The translations under genes and the position numbers were made by a program. The notes under the pieces were generated by a model. It searched no databases and was not told where the DNA came from. It saw only the letters and a program-made list of their open reading frames with translations. A stretch of 64,000 bases of DNA from Jannaschia seohaensis (GTDB lineage Bacteria > Pseudomonadota > Alphaproteobacteria > Rhodobacterales > Rhodobacteraceae). This document shows, piece by piece, positions 46,986 through 55,517 of this stretch. Numbering within the stretch: position 1 is the stretch's first letter; each line of letters starts with the position of its first letter. The stretch is from assembly GCF_900116765.1 (NCBI RefSeq), contig NZ_UETC01000002.1, forward strand, positions 310,001 to 374,000. Direction: 5' to 3'.

Positions 46986-47489
46986 ATGACCGTCCAACTC
47001 CGCATGAACGCAGAAGAGCTCATCCGCCGTGCCGCACGGCCTGTGGGACCGACCGCGCGCGGCGGGATTGTTCGTGGAACCCGGATCCTCACGGCAAGGG
47101 GCGAGATCCCGGTCGAATGCCTCCGCCCCGGCGATCGGGTCATCACCCGCGAGGCCGGCATGCGCCCGATCCGCGCCATCGCCCCGGCGGACGCGCCGGT
47201 CTACCGCATCGCCGCCGACAGCCTGGGCATCGCCCGACCCGAACGCGAGACCCGCGTCGCAGCCGATCAGCATCTCGTTCTCCGCGACTGGCGCGCCTCC
47301 GCGCTGTTCGACGCCGAGCGCGCGTTGGTCCCCGCCGCGCGCCTGCGCGACGCCCGGCAAATCGTGCCCGCCGGCCGAGACGAGGTCTACCGCCTCGACC
47401 TGGGCCGCCCCGCGACGATCTGGGCGAATGGTCTGGAACTGCCCACGGGACGCAGCGAAGCCGGCGTGGTCGACGGCGCGGATGCGTGA
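46986..47489 (+). CDS. Hint-domain protein lacking the splicing cysteine
   Basis: A 167-residue protein that is almost entirely a Hedgehog/intein-type (Hint) domain: GTRILTARGEIPVECLRPGDRVIT at the front, then RPIRAIAP and HLVLRDWRASALFDAERALVPAARL. In related Rhodobacteraceae proteins the domain begins with Cys-Phe before the GTRI motif; here that place reads GIVRGTRI, so the nucleophilic cysteine is replaced (probably by Gly). Autoprocessing is therefore unlikely. GGGAG precedes the ATG. Its partner and role are unknown. Confidence 0.82.
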   Translation: MTVQLRMNAEELIRRAARPVGPTARGGIVRGTRILTARGEIPVECLRPGDRVITREAGMRPIRAIAPADAPVYRIAADSLGIARPERETRVAADQHLVLRDWRASALFDAERALVPAARLRDARQIVPAGRDEVYRLDLGRPATIWANGLELPTGRSEAGVVDGADA

Positions 47490-47741
47490 GGACGGCTGAC
47501 CGCGGGGAGCAGGTCGCGGCCCCAAGCCTCCGGGCCTGACCGCGCGGCTGCGCCCCGCTACGTTTGCATCATCGCATCGCGCGCCAGACCGCCCCCAGAC
47601 GGAACCACAAAGATCTCGCCGCGCTGCCCAGACGGGGTGTGGCGGCGCCCACCGCGCTCGGACGCAGTCGCCCGCCCCAAGGATGACTTCGGCTCTTGAC
47701 GCCCTACCCTCGCCGGGATCCTGACCTGCAAGGAGAACCCT

Positions 47742-48938
47742 ATGCGTTTCGTCACGTTCATGGCGCTGCTGGTCCCGGCCGCCGCCTGCGCTCAAACCTT
47801 CACCTGGGGCACCCGCAACACCGATTTCGAACCCGCTTTCCCCGAGCAATTCCGCGCGGAGCTGGTCTCTTCCGGCGTCTCGCTCTCGCGCGAGGTTCTG
47901 GCCGATGGCCTGGTCCATCCCTGGGGGATCGCGACCCTGCCCGATGGCGCCGGATGGCTCGTGACCGAAAGGCCGGGCCGCCTGCGTCACCTCTCCTCCG
48001 ACGGCACCCTGTCCGATCCGATCGCCGGCACGCCCGACGTAGTCGCACGGCGGCAAGGCGGCCTCCTGGACGTGGTGCTCGCCCCGGACTTCGCCGAGAC
48101 GCGCACCATCGTGGTGACCTATGCCAAGCCGGTCGATGGCGGCTCCGCCACAGCGGCGGCGCGCATGATCCTGTCCGACGATCTGAGCGCCGTCTCCGAG
48201 GTCGAGGACATCTTCGTGCAGACCCCGCCCAGCGCCAATCCGATGCATTTCGGCAGCCGCGCCGTGTTTCTGCCCGACGGCACACTCGCCATCACCACGG
48301 GGGAGCATTTCTCCGACGAAGAACGGCCCTTCGCGCAGGATCTCGACAAGACCTATGGCAAGGTCATCCGCGTGACGCTCGACGGCGCGGCGCCCTCCGA
48401 CAATCCCTTTGTCGGCGATGCCGACGCGATCGACACGATCTGGTCTTACGGCCACCGCAACATCCAGGGCGCAGCCGTGGACGCGGACGGCACGTTCTGG
48501 ACCATCGAGCACGGACCGGCCGGCGGCGACGAGCTCAACCGCCCCGAGGCGGGGGCGAATTACGGCTGGCCGCTGGTGAGCTATGGAAAGCGCTACGGCT
48601 TCTCCGGAGGCGGCGCGATCGGCAGCGGGCAGGCGTCGATGGAGGGTGTCGAGGAACCCGTGTATTTCTGGGACCCAGTGATCGCACCCGGCGGCATGGC
48701 CTTCCATTCCGGCGCGTCCTTCCGGGAGTGGAACGGTGACATCCTGGCATCGTCGCTCAACCCCGGCGGCGTGGTGCGGCTGGAGTTGGAGGACGGGCTG
48801 GTCGTCGCCGAGGAGCGCCTGCTGCGCGATCTCGGACGCGTCCGGGATGTCGAGGTGCAGCCCGATGGCAGCTTCATCGTGCTGACGGATTTCCAGGACG
48901 GGTCGGTCTTTCACATCACGCCAGCAAACCCGTCCTGA
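47742..48938 (+). CDS. PQQ-dependent sugar dehydrogenase (YliI-like)
   Basis: Soluble periplasmic beta-propeller dehydrogenase of 398 residues with a signal peptide (ending AAACAQ). Family blocks are GLVHPWGIATLPDGAGWLVTERPGRL, QGGLLDVVLAPDF, YGKVIRVTLDG, GHRNIQGAAVDADGTFWTIEHGPAGGDELNRPEAGANYGWPLVSYG and the final RDVEVQPDGSFIVLTD. The Trp/His/Arg positions around the cofactor pocket look intact. AAGGAG precedes the ATG. It oxidises an aldose such as glucose in known members; the substrate here is unproven. Confidence 0.9.
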   Translation: MRFVTFMALLVPAAACAQTFTWGTRNTDFEPAFPEQFRAELVSSGVSLSREVLADGLVHPWGIATLPDGAGWLVTERPGRLRHLSSDGTLSDPIAGTPDVVARRQGGLLDVVLAPDFAETRTIVVTYAKPVDGGSATAAARMILSDDLSAVSEVEDIFVQTPPSANPMHFGSRAVFLPDGTLAITTGEHFSDEERPFAQDLDKTYGKVIRVTLDGAAPSDNPFVGDADAIDTIWSYGHRNIQGAAVDADGTFWTIEHGPAGGDELNRPEAGANYGWPLVSYGKRYGFSGGGAIGSGQASMEGVEEPVYFWDPVIAPGGMAFHSGASFREWNGDILASSLNPGGVVRLELEDGLVVAEERLLRDLGRVRDVEVQPDGSFIVLTDFQDGSVFHITPANPS

Positions 48939-48956
48939 GCGCCGCGGCAAGAAAAA

Positions 48957-48978
48957 AGGGCGCCCCGAGGGGCGCCCT
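48957..48978 (-). terminator. Intrinsic terminator of tig
   Basis: Perfect 10-base-pair stem (AGGGCGCCCC/GGGGCGCCCT, two-base loop) followed on the minus strand by CTTTTTTC-like T tract (the A run at 48952-48957). It lies 24 bases after the trigger-factor stop and just past the convergent sugar-dehydrogenase stop. Confidence 0.9.
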
Positions 48979-49001
48979 GATCCTGTCGCGGCGCCGTGGC
49001 C

Positions 49002-50327
49002 TCAGATCTCTTCGAGCTTCTCGACCTCGGCCTGAAGCTCTTCCTTGGTGATCGGCTTGTCAGTCACGTCGGCTTTCTCAAGCACGACGTCGATCACCTT
49101 GTCCTCGAAGAGCGGCGCGCGCAGCTGCTGCTGCGCCTGGGCGTTCTGCTGGATGAACTGGAAGAACTCCCGCTCCTGCCCCGGATATTGGCGCGCCTGA
49201 TTCATGATGGCCTGGGTCATCTCGGCATCGGTGACCTCGACCCCCTCCTTCTGGCCCAGCTCGGCCAGCAGCAGGCCAAGGCGCACGCGGCGCGTGGCGA
49301 GCTTCTTGTGCTCTTCGGTGGGCTCGATCTCGGGGTGGTCGTGGCCCTGCACGTCCGGGTTTTCCTCGTGCCAGAGCTGGTGGGCGATTTGCGCCGCCTC
49401 GGCCTCGACGAGGCTGGGCGGCAGGTCGAAGCTGACCAGATCGTCGAGCTGGTCGAGCAGCTGGCGCTTGACCACCTGACGCGCGGCCCCCTGGTATTCC
49501 TGCACGAGGCGGCCGGAAATCTGCTCCTTCAGCGCGTCCAGGCTCTCGGCGCCGAATTGCTTTGCGAGTTCGTCGTCGATCGTAGCCTCGGCGGGCTTCT
49601 TCACTTCCTTGACCTTGCACTCGAAGACAGCGGCCTTACCCGCAAGATGCTCGGCCTGATATTCCCCGGGGAAGGTGACCTCGACGTCCTTCTCCTCGCC
49701 GGCCTTGAGCCCGATGAGTTGGTCCTCGAAGCCCGGGATGAAGCTGCCGGAGCCCAACTCCAGCGGGAAATCCTCGGCCGCGCCACCGTCGAAGGCCTCG
49801 CCATCGACCTTGCCCAGGAAGTCGATCACGACCTGATCGCCCTTGGCCGCCTTGCCCTTCTTGGTCTTGAAGGTCTTGGCGTTGGAGGCGAGGCTTTCCA
49901 GCGCCTCCTGGATGTCGGCCTCGGCGGGCTCGACCGTCAGACGCTCGATCTTGACGCCGGAGAAGTCGACCTCGGGCACGTCGGGCAACGCCTCGTAGGA
50001 CAGGGTGACATGGACATCGTCACCCTCTTTCCAGTCCTGATTGGCCATCTCGATCTTGGGCTGCATCGCGGGACGGTCGCCCGACTCCTCGAAATGCTTG
50101 GTGGTCGCGCCGTCGATCGCTTCCTGCATGGCCTCGCCCAGCAGGCGCTGGCCGAACTGGCGCTTGAGCAGGGCCATGGGAACCTTGCCCTTGCGGAAAC
50201 CCTTCATCTCGATCTCGGGCTGCGCCTCGGTCAGCTTTTCGTTCACCTTGGCGTCAAGGTCGGCGGCGGGGACCGTGATGGTGTAGCCGCGCTTGAGGCC
50301 TTCGTTCAGGGTCTCGGTCACCTGCAT
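49002..50327 (-). CDS. tig: Trigger factor
   Basis: Ribosome-bound chaperone with peptidyl-prolyl isomerase activity. In 441 residues the ribosome-binding N domain has the signature [20 protein letters not shown] near residue 40. The PPIase domain ([40 protein letters not shown]) starts near residue 150, and a helical C-terminal domain completes the three-part layout. It is transcribed alone from a 320-base divergent region shared with ppsA and ends at a strong terminator. Confidence 0.97.
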   Translation of the reverse strand: MQVTETLNEGLKRGYTITVPAADLDAKVNEKLTEAQPEIEMKGFRKGKVPMALLKRQFGQRLLGEAMQEAIDGATTKHFEESGDRPAMQPKIEMANQDWKEGDDVHVTLSYEALPDVPEVDFSGVKIERLTVEPAEADIQEALESLASNAKTFKTKKGKAAKGDQVVIDFLGKVDGEAFDGGAAEDFPLELGSGSFIPGFEDQLIGLKAGEEKDVEVTFPGEYQAEHLAGKAAVFECKVKEVKKPAEATIDDELAKQFGAESLDALKEQISGRLVQEYQGAARQVVKRQLLDQLDDLVSFDLPPSLVEAEAAQIAHQLWHEENPDVQGHDHPEIEPTEEHKKLATRRVRLGLLLAELGQKEGVEVTDAEMTQAIMNQARQYPGQEREFFQFIQQNAQAQQQLRAPLFEDKVIDVVLEKADVTDKPITKEELQAEVEKLEEI

Positions 50328-50354
50328 GTCGCGTCGTCCTTAGCTCATTGGTCA

Positions 50355-50402
50355 GGGGCGCGCCGCGCCCCATAGGTCAAAGGCCCGCCAATAGGGCGGG
50401 CC
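50355..50402 (-). promoter_or_regulatory. Tandem hairpins upstream of tig
   Basis: Two stems lie 28-75 bases before the tig start: a 7-base-pair stem GGGGCGC/GCGCCCC (50355-50371) and an 8-base-pair stem GGCCCGCC/GGCGGGCC with a five-base loop (50382-50402). They would sit in the tig leader RNA or mark a short independent transcript. No known riboswitch shape is recognised. Confidence 0.4.
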
Positions 50403-50573
50403 GAAATCGAGCGCCTGTCTAGGGAGAGCGACCGGGGGGCGCAAGGGGATTTGCAGGACGCTCGTCCGGCGTATCCGCCGTCCTCGCCATGTGGCCGCCA
50501 AGAGCGGGCGGAAACCGCGGCTCCGCCGATCGGCGCGAGGGGGCGGCGGTGCCGATGCCGGGACGCGCGCCGA

Positions 50574-50587
50574 TTGACGGGCGTCAA
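50574..50587 (+). promoter_or_regulatory. FNR/CRP-type box 1, upstream of ppsA
   Basis: Perfect dyad TTGAC-GGGC-GTCAA, centre about 70 bases before the ppsA ATG. The half-site TTGAC/GTCAA fits FNR/DNR/NnrR-type regulators (consensus TTGAT-N4-ATCAA, with C tolerated at the inner position). The same 14-base pattern recurs at 53655 and 55354. The rest of the 50403-50650 interval shows nothing else recognisable. Confidence 0.7.
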
Positions 50588-50650
50588 CCGCCGCACTCCG
50601 TCCAATGTCACACTCTGCCCGGGACCAAGGCGAGAGAAGCGGAGACACGA

Positions 50651-53044
50651 ATGACCAACGCGACCCCCCATGTCCTCGACTTTGCGGAGGTGCGGCGCGG
50701 CGATGTCGCCCGCGTCGGCGGCAAGAACGCCTCCCTGGGTGAAATGATCGGCGCGCTGGTGCCCAAGGGGATCGCCGTGCCGCCGGGCTTCGCCACCACG
50801 GCGGAGGCGTTTCGCGAATATCTCGCCTTCAACGAGCTGAACGCCGCGATCGCCGAGGAATTGGACGCGCTCGCCGCCGGGCGGATCGCGCTGTCTGTCG
50901 CCGGGGAGCGCATCCGGGCGATGATCCTGTCGGGCGACTGGCCCGCCGGGATCGCCGAGGCGATCCGAACCCACTACCGCGCACTGGGCCACGGGGTTGG
51001 GCAGTGGGACGTCCCCATCGCGGCGCCTGTCGCCGTCCGCTCCTCCGCCACGGCCGAAGACCTCCCCGACGCGAGCTTCGCGGGCCAGCAGGAGACGTTC
51101 CTGAATGTTACCGGAGATGAGGCTCTGCTCGACGCCTGCAAGCGCTGCTACGCGTCGCTCTATACCGACCGGGCCATCGCTTACCGGCAGATGAAGGGCT
51201 TTGCCCACGACCAGGTCGCGCTTTCGGTGGGCGTGCAGCGCATGGTCCGGGCCGATACCGGCGGGTCCGGCGTGATGTTCTCGATCGATACGGAATCCGG
51301 CTTTCCGAACGCCGTCCTCATCAACGCAGCCTGGGGCCTGGGCGAGAACGTGGTGCAAGGCGCGGTCGACCCGGACGAGTATCAGGTCTTCAAGCCGTTC
51401 CTGAACGATCCGGAGCGCGCGCCGATCCTCGAGAAGGCGATGGGCGCGAAGGCGATCAAGATGGTCCACGGGCCGGACGGCGTCCCGCGCAACGTGCCCA
51501 CCTCGAAGGCGGAGCGTGCCCGCTTCGTGCTGAGCGACGCGGAGATCGTCGACTTGGCCCGCCAGGCCGTCGTGATCGAGGATCACTACGGCTGTCCGAT
51601 GGACATGGAATGGGCGCGCGACGGCGAGACGGGCAAGATCTATATCGTGCAGGCAAGGCCCGAAACGGTGCAGTCGCGGGCCGATGCGGGCAAGCTGCGC
51701 TCCTATGCGGTCAGCGAGGCGGGCCGCGTCCTGACCGCGGGCCTCAGCGTCGGCAGCGCCGCCGTCACGGGGCGCGTCTCGATCATCGAGGATGCCGCCG
51801 ATATCGACCGCTTTGTGGATGGCTCGGTGCTGGTCACGAGCACGACCAACCCTGACTGGGTTCCGATCATGAAGCGCGCGGCGGCCATCGTCACCGATCA
51901 TGGCGGACGCACGTCGCATGCCGCCATCGTCAGCCGGGAACTCGGCCTGCCCGCCATCGTCGGCTGCGGCGACGCGACCCGCGTCCTTCACGACGAGCAG
52001 GAGGTCACCGTCTCCTGCGCCGGCGGCGAGCGGGGAGAGGTGACCGAGGGCGCCGCGCGGATCGCCGTGACCGAGGAGGCGCTGGGCGACCTGCCCCGCC
52101 CCGCGACGCAGGTCATGCTCAACCTCGCCAATCCCGGAGCCGCCTTTCGCTGGTGGCGCCTGCCCGTCGATGGCGTGGGCCTCGCCCGGATGGAGTTCGT
52201 GGTGAACAACACGGTGAAGGTGCACCCGATGGCCCTGATCCATCCCGAACGGGTGACCGACCCGGAGGCCCGCGCGCGCATCGATACGCTGACCGCCGAC
52301 TACGCCAGCCCCCCGGACTACTTCGTCGAGCGCCTGGCGCAGGGACTCTCGCGGATCGCGGCCTTCTGTCACCCGAAGCCCGTGATCGTGCGGATGAGCG
52401 ACTTCAAGACCAACGAATATGCCGACCTGCTGGGCGGGCGGGACTTCGAGCCCTCCGAGGAGAACCCGATGATCGGCCTGCGCGGCGCCTCGCGCTATGA
52501 CAGCGATCTCTACCGGGAGGGCTTCGCCCTGGAATGCCGGGCCATCGCCCGGCTGCGCGGGGTCATGGGGTTCGAGAACGTGATCGTCATGATCCCGTTC
52601 TGCCGCACGCCGGAGGAAGCCGATCGGGTTCTGGCCGTGATGGCGGAGCACGGGCTGGAGCGGGGGCGCGACGGGCTGCAAGTCTACGTCATGGCCGAGA
52701 TCCCGACGAACGTGATCCGCGCCGCGGAGTTCGCGCAGCGCTTCGACGGCTTCTCCATCGGCTCGAACGACCTGACGCAGCTGACGCTCGGGATCGACCG
52801 CGATTCCGACGCGCTGGCCGCATCGTTCCGGGAGGACGACCCTTCGGTGCTGTGGATGATCGAACGGCTCATCGGCGAAGCGCATGCGGCGGGCGTGAAG
52901 GTCGGCTTCTGCGGGCAGGCGCCCAGCAACGATCCGTCCTATGCGCGGCGGCTGGTCGGGTTCGGGATCGACAGCATCTCGGTGACGCCGGACAGCTTCG
53001 CCCAGGTCTTGCGGAACGTCTCCGAAGCGGAAAACGAAGCGTAG
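50651..53044 (+). CDS. ppsA: Phosphoenolpyruvate synthase
   Basis: Converts pyruvate and ATP to PEP, AMP and phosphate (gluconeogenic direction). The 797-residue protein has the ATP-binding domain (GKNASLGEMIGAL, VAVRSSATAEDLPDASFAGQQETFLNV), the swivelling phosphohistidine domain with TDHGGRTSHAAIVSRELGLPAIVG, and the PEP-binding TIM barrel ending VKVGFCGQAPSNDP. It carries an FNR-like box in its promoter and is followed by a small gene cassette and an L,D-transpeptidase gene with the same box, which suggests expression under low oxygen. Confidence 0.95.
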   Translation: MTNATPHVLDFAEVRRGDVARVGGKNASLGEMIGALVPKGIAVPPGFATTAEAFREYLAFNELNAAIAEELDALAAGRIALSVAGERIRAMILSGDWPAGIAEAIRTHYRALGHGVGQWDVPIAAPVAVRSSATAEDLPDASFAGQQETFLNVTGDEALLDACKRCYASLYTDRAIAYRQMKGFAHDQVALSVGVQRMVRADTGGSGVMFSIDTESGFPNAVLINAAWGLGENVVQGAVDPDEYQVFKPFLNDPERAPILEKAMGAKAIKMVHGPDGVPRNVPTSKAERARFVLSDAEIVDLARQAVVIEDHYGCPMDMEWARDGETGKIYIVQARPETVQSRADAGKLRSYAVSEAGRVLTAGLSVGSAAVTGRVSIIEDAADIDRFVDGSVLVTSTTNPDWVPIMKRAAAIVTDHGGRTSHAAIVSRELGLPAIVGCGDATRVLHDEQEVTVSCAGGERGEVTEGAARIAVTEEALGDLPRPATQVMLNLANPGAAFRWWRLPVDGVGLARMEFVVNNTVKVHPMALIHPERVTDPEARARIDTLTADYASPPDYFVERLAQGLSRIAAFCHPKPVIVRMSDFKTNEYADLLGGRDFEPSEENPMIGLRGASRYDSDLYREGFALECRAIARLRGVMGFENVIVMIPFCRTPEEADRVLAVMAEHGLERGRDGLQVYVMAEIPTNVIRAAEFAQRFDGFSIGSNDLTQLTLGIDRDSDALAASFREDDPSVLWMIERLIGEAHAAGVKVGFCGQAPSNDPSYARRLVGFGIDSISVTPDSFAQVLRNVSEAENEA

Positions 53045-53070
53045 CCTCCCGACGGGCGGGGCCGCGCCTC

Positions 53071-53089
53071 GGCGGGCGTGCCGCCCGCC
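53071..53089. terminator. Hairpin between convergent genes
   Basis: Stem GGCGGGC/GCCCGCC with a five-base loop, between the ppsA stop and the stop of the convergent 123-residue gene. It is a plausible bidirectional terminator, though no T tract follows on either strand. Confidence 0.5.
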
Positions 53090-53103
53090 AAGGGGGCGAC
53101 GCC

Positions 53104-53475
53104 TCAGCCGCCGCGCGTGGCGTCCGCCAGCCGGAGGAGCGCGGCGAGAATCGCCTGCGACAGCACCGGCGAGCGTCCGGAGCCGATGACGCGGTCGTTG
53201 TCGCGGGTGTCGCCCTCGCGCAGGGTGCAGCGCCAATGGCCGTCCTTGTCGTTGGCGCGTCCATGCACGTTCACGGCCCAGTTCGGATAGGCGAGATCGG
53301 CGACATGCATGACGCCGTCCGTCTGATCGAGATGGCGCGCCGTCGCCTTCGGGTCGGTGACGATATCGGGACGCAAATGGCTCAGCGCGAGCGCCACCGA
53401 GGACAGATCGCCCAAGGTCAGGTCGCTTTGCGTCTCCAGCCGGTCGATCAGGACATCCAGTTCAAGGTCGCTCAT
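53104..53475 (-). CDS. Uncharacterised 123-residue protein
   Basis: I do not recognise a family. The soluble protein has an acidic helical start (SDLELDVLIDRLETQSDLTL), a middle with HVADLAYPNWAVNVHGRANDKDGHWRCTL that looks like a beta-rich core, and an alanine/leucine helix at the C-terminus. GAGGAAGAGA lies before the ATG at 53475, which supports this start over a longer, proline-rich reading. It is divergent from the 53.7-55.0 kb cassette and lies 180 bases from FNR-like box 2, so shared control is possible. Confidence 0.6.
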   Translation of the reverse strand: MSDLELDVLIDRLETQSDLTLGDLSSVALALSHLRPDIVTDPKATARHLDQTDGVMHVADLAYPNWAVNVHGRANDKDGHWRCTLREGDTRDNDRVIGSGRSPVLSQAILAALLRLADATRGG

Positions 53476-53654
53476 CGGGTCTCTTCCTCTCTGTTGCGTC
53501 GAGGGCGAGCTCGACGGCGGCCTGCCTTCCATCGGCTGAGGTGCGATGCGGGACCGAAGGCGTACTGCCCATGGCGGCACGCCTGCCTGCATCGCGCGAT
53601 CCCCAGACCTCCGGGCGCCGAGCTGAGACTACCCGGATCGGGCGCGCGCCCGGT

Positions 53655-53668
53655 TTGACCGCTGTCAA
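53655..53668 (+). promoter_or_regulatory. FNR/CRP-type box 2 with -10 element
   Basis: Dyad TTGAC-CGCT-GTCAA, extended by one more base pair each side (TTTGAC...GTCAAA). A good -10 hexamer TCTAAT lies at 53691-53696. This places a transcription start near 53703, 41.5 bases from the box centre: exact class II activator geometry. The transcript would open the small-ORF and universal-stress-protein cassette. Confidence 0.75.
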
Positions 53669-53730
53669 ATCCGAGTCCGGTTGCGGCGGTTCTAATCCGG
53701 GCATCCGAAACCCGCTTCAGGAGAAGGCCG

Positions 53731-53835
53731 ATGTCCCGAGCGATGCCGCGCAGACCGACCCTGGCCCGCCTCCGGGCCCTGCCCGCCCTCTCGGCGCAGA
53801 TGGTGGCGGATCTCACGGAGCGCGTCCGGCCCTGA
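53731..53835 (+). CDS. Small basic 34-residue ORF
   Basis: Reads MSRAMPRRPTLARLRALPAL and ends SAQMVADLTERVRP. The ATG has AGGAG seven bases upstream and follows a well-placed promoter (FNR-like box, -10 at 53691). It is the first open frame of that transcript, 38 bases before the Pro-rich ORF. No homolog is recognised; it may be a leader peptide or a genuine microprotein. Confidence 0.4.
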   Translation: MSRAMPRRPTLARLRALPALSAQMVADLTERVRP

Positions 53836-53873
53836 ACCGACCGCGATCCCGACCCAGATACGGAGCCCTAGCC

Positions 53874-54083
53874 ATGACATCCCACGCGAACCTGACCGGC
53901 GGCGACCCGGACACGCCGCGCCCCCCCGACGAAACGCCCCCGCCCGCGGAGCCGGAACTGCCCCCATCAAGCGACCCGGTCTCGCCGGAAGGGCCGCCGG
54001 AGGAACCGCCGACGATCGATCCCTCGCCGCCGTCGATCTCGCCCGAGATGCCCCCCGATCCCGGGCCATCCGAGTTCGAATGA
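53874..54083 (+). CDS. Proline-rich acidic 69-residue protein
   Basis: A low-complexity protein of Pro, Glu, Asp and Ser (TPRPPDETPPPAEPELPPSS, EGPPEEPPTIDP), without signal peptide or membrane segment; probably disordered. Its TGA overlaps an in-frame ATG of the universal-stress-protein frame by four bases, so coupled translation is possible. The ribosome binding site is poor. Proline codons dominate, so a compositional artefact cannot be ruled out, but no other frame is better. Confidence 0.4.
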   Translation: MTSHANLTGGDPDTPRPPDETPPPAEPELPPSSDPVSPEGPPEEPPTIDPSPPSISPEMPPDPGPSEFE

Positions 54084-54172
54084 CGCGCGCTCCAGCCCGC
54101 GCCGAGCAGCGCACGGCAGAGGACGACCCGGCCTCGCCCGGAGGCCGACACGTGACAGGAAAGGGGCGCGAA

Positions 54173-55009
54173 ATGGCGCAATCCACGGTTCTTCTGATTA
54201 CCGACATGAACCTGACGGACGAGGCTCTACGGCGCGCCCTCGACGACCTCGATCCCGCCGCGTTCCACATTCGCGTCCTCCTCACCGAGAGAAGCGAGCC
54301 GCTTCCCGTGCTGTCGCGGGGGTCGCCGCCTTACGGGCCGATCGTCTTCCCGGAGGATTGGATCGCGCGCTTGAGCGACGAAGCCGACATCATGGCCAGC
54401 CGAGCCGCGAGCCTCCGGGAGATGCTGCGTGAAATGGGCTTCGACGGGGAGGTCGCCTCGGTCCTGGAGGAGCCATCGACGCTCGGCGAAGCCGTCACGC
54501 GCCGCGCGGCGTTCTGCGATCTCGCGGTGCTGGACGTCCTCGCTCGTCAGGAATTGCTGTCCGAGATGCTGTTCCACGGCGCCGTGGGCGTCGTGCTGAA
54601 CGCCCCCCGACTGAGCGCCGCGCTCGCCCCCCGCCATGCCGCCCTCGCCTGGGATGGAAGCATGCCCGCCCTGCGGGCGATCCACAGGGCGCTGCCCATC
54701 CTGAGACGGACGGAAAGGGTGACGATCCTGCGGATCGAGGAAGCCGGCATAAGTGGCGCGTCAGCCGACGCCGCCGTGCCGGATTTGCGGGATTGGCTGA
54801 CGCGGCATGGATGCACGGTCTCCGTCGAAAGGCGCGAGATCGAACCGGAGGGTGTCGCCGAGACGCTGCTGGGCTCCTGCCGGGATCTCGACGCCGATCT
54901 CCTCGTCCTTGGCGCCTTCGCGCGCTCCCGCGCGCGCCAGTTCCTTCTCGGAGGCACGACCCGGTCAATCACGCGTCAGGACCGGCTTCCCGTTCTGCTC
55001 TCCCACTGA
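54173..55009 (+). CDS. Universal stress protein (UspA family)
   Basis: A 278-residue protein built as two Usp-like halves. The second is clear, ending LDADLLVLGAFARSRARQFLLGGTTRSITRQDRLPVLLSH, which carries the ATP-binding G-2X-G-9X-G(S/T)-like pattern. The first half (STVLLITDMNLTDEALRRAL) is degenerate. AGGAAAGGGG precedes the ATG at 54173; an ATG at 54080 coupled to the Pro-rich ORF would add 31 residues. Usp proteins are frequent members of FNR-type regulons, in keeping with the box upstream of this cassette. Confidence 0.85.
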   Translation: MAQSTVLLITDMNLTDEALRRALDDLDPAAFHIRVLLTERSEPLPVLSRGSPPYGPIVFPEDWIARLSDEADIMASRAASLREMLREMGFDGEVASVLEEPSTLGEAVTRRAAFCDLAVLDVLARQELLSEMLFHGAVGVVLNAPRLSAALAPRHAALAWDGSMPALRAIHRALPILRRTERVTILRIEEAGISGASADAAVPDLRDWLTRHGCTVSVERREIEPEGVAETLLGSCRDLDADLLVLGAFARSRARQFLLGGTTRSITRQDRLPVLLSH

Positions 55010-55353
55010 TGCCCGCAAGCGGCCACCCGACTCCGCCCGGGCGTTCCGGGCCGGAGGCACGCCTTCGCTGAGATGCCACACGTCCCCCGGAGCGGTCAGC
55101 GAGGACCGCGCTCCGGTCGGTGCCACGCCATCGGACCGAGTCGCCCTTTGGCAGGTCGCCAAGGGGGCGAAGGGTGCCGCGCATCACGCTTTCCGCCGGG
55201 TGCCGGTTGTTCGGGTTCGTGCCCGTCCGGCGGCCGGGATCGGCCCGCCCTGCCCGCCCAGTCTCGCATATCCGGGGCCGTCGTCGGAGGGGCGGGCCAC
55301 CGCCCAGTGCCGCCCCACCCGGGAGACGCCGAACCGCGCCGCGGTCGCCCCGG
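55010..55353. other. Intergenic region without recognised gene
   Basis: About 340 bases of GC-rich DNA between the universal-stress-protein gene and FNR-like box 3. Frames here are Arg/Pro-rich with no ribosome binding sites. I see no RNA gene or strong terminator. Confidence 0.5.
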
Positions 55354-55367
55354 TTGACGAGCGTCAA
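55354..55367 (+). promoter_or_regulatory. FNR/CRP-type box 3, upstream of L,D-transpeptidase
   Basis: Dyad TTGAC-GAGC-GTCAA, the third copy in 5 kb. A -10-like TATGCT lies at 55388-55393, giving a start near 55400, again about 40 bases from the box centre. The implied transcript covers the L,D-transpeptidase gene. Confidence 0.7.
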
Positions 55368-55517
55368 GCGCGGCGCTGGTGAATCGCTATGCTGGGTGCG
55401 AACGGAGCGGAGACCCTGAGACCGATGCACCTGACTTGGACCCGGCACAAAGCGGCGATGGCCGGCATCGAGGGGAGGCGCGCCGGTTCCCCGAAGGCAC
55501 CCGCTTGTCAGGGCTGG

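Noticed and set aside
50345-53236. Minus-strand open frame of about 960 codons opposite ppsA
   Set aside because: Antisense shadow of phosphoenolpyruvate synthase, whose motifs and ribosome binding site are clear on the plus strand.
54080-54172. Upstream ATG start for the universal stress protein
   Set aside because: It overlaps the Pro-rich ORF neatly, but adds a non-conserved leader, and a good ribosome binding site precedes the later ATG; kept only as an alternative.
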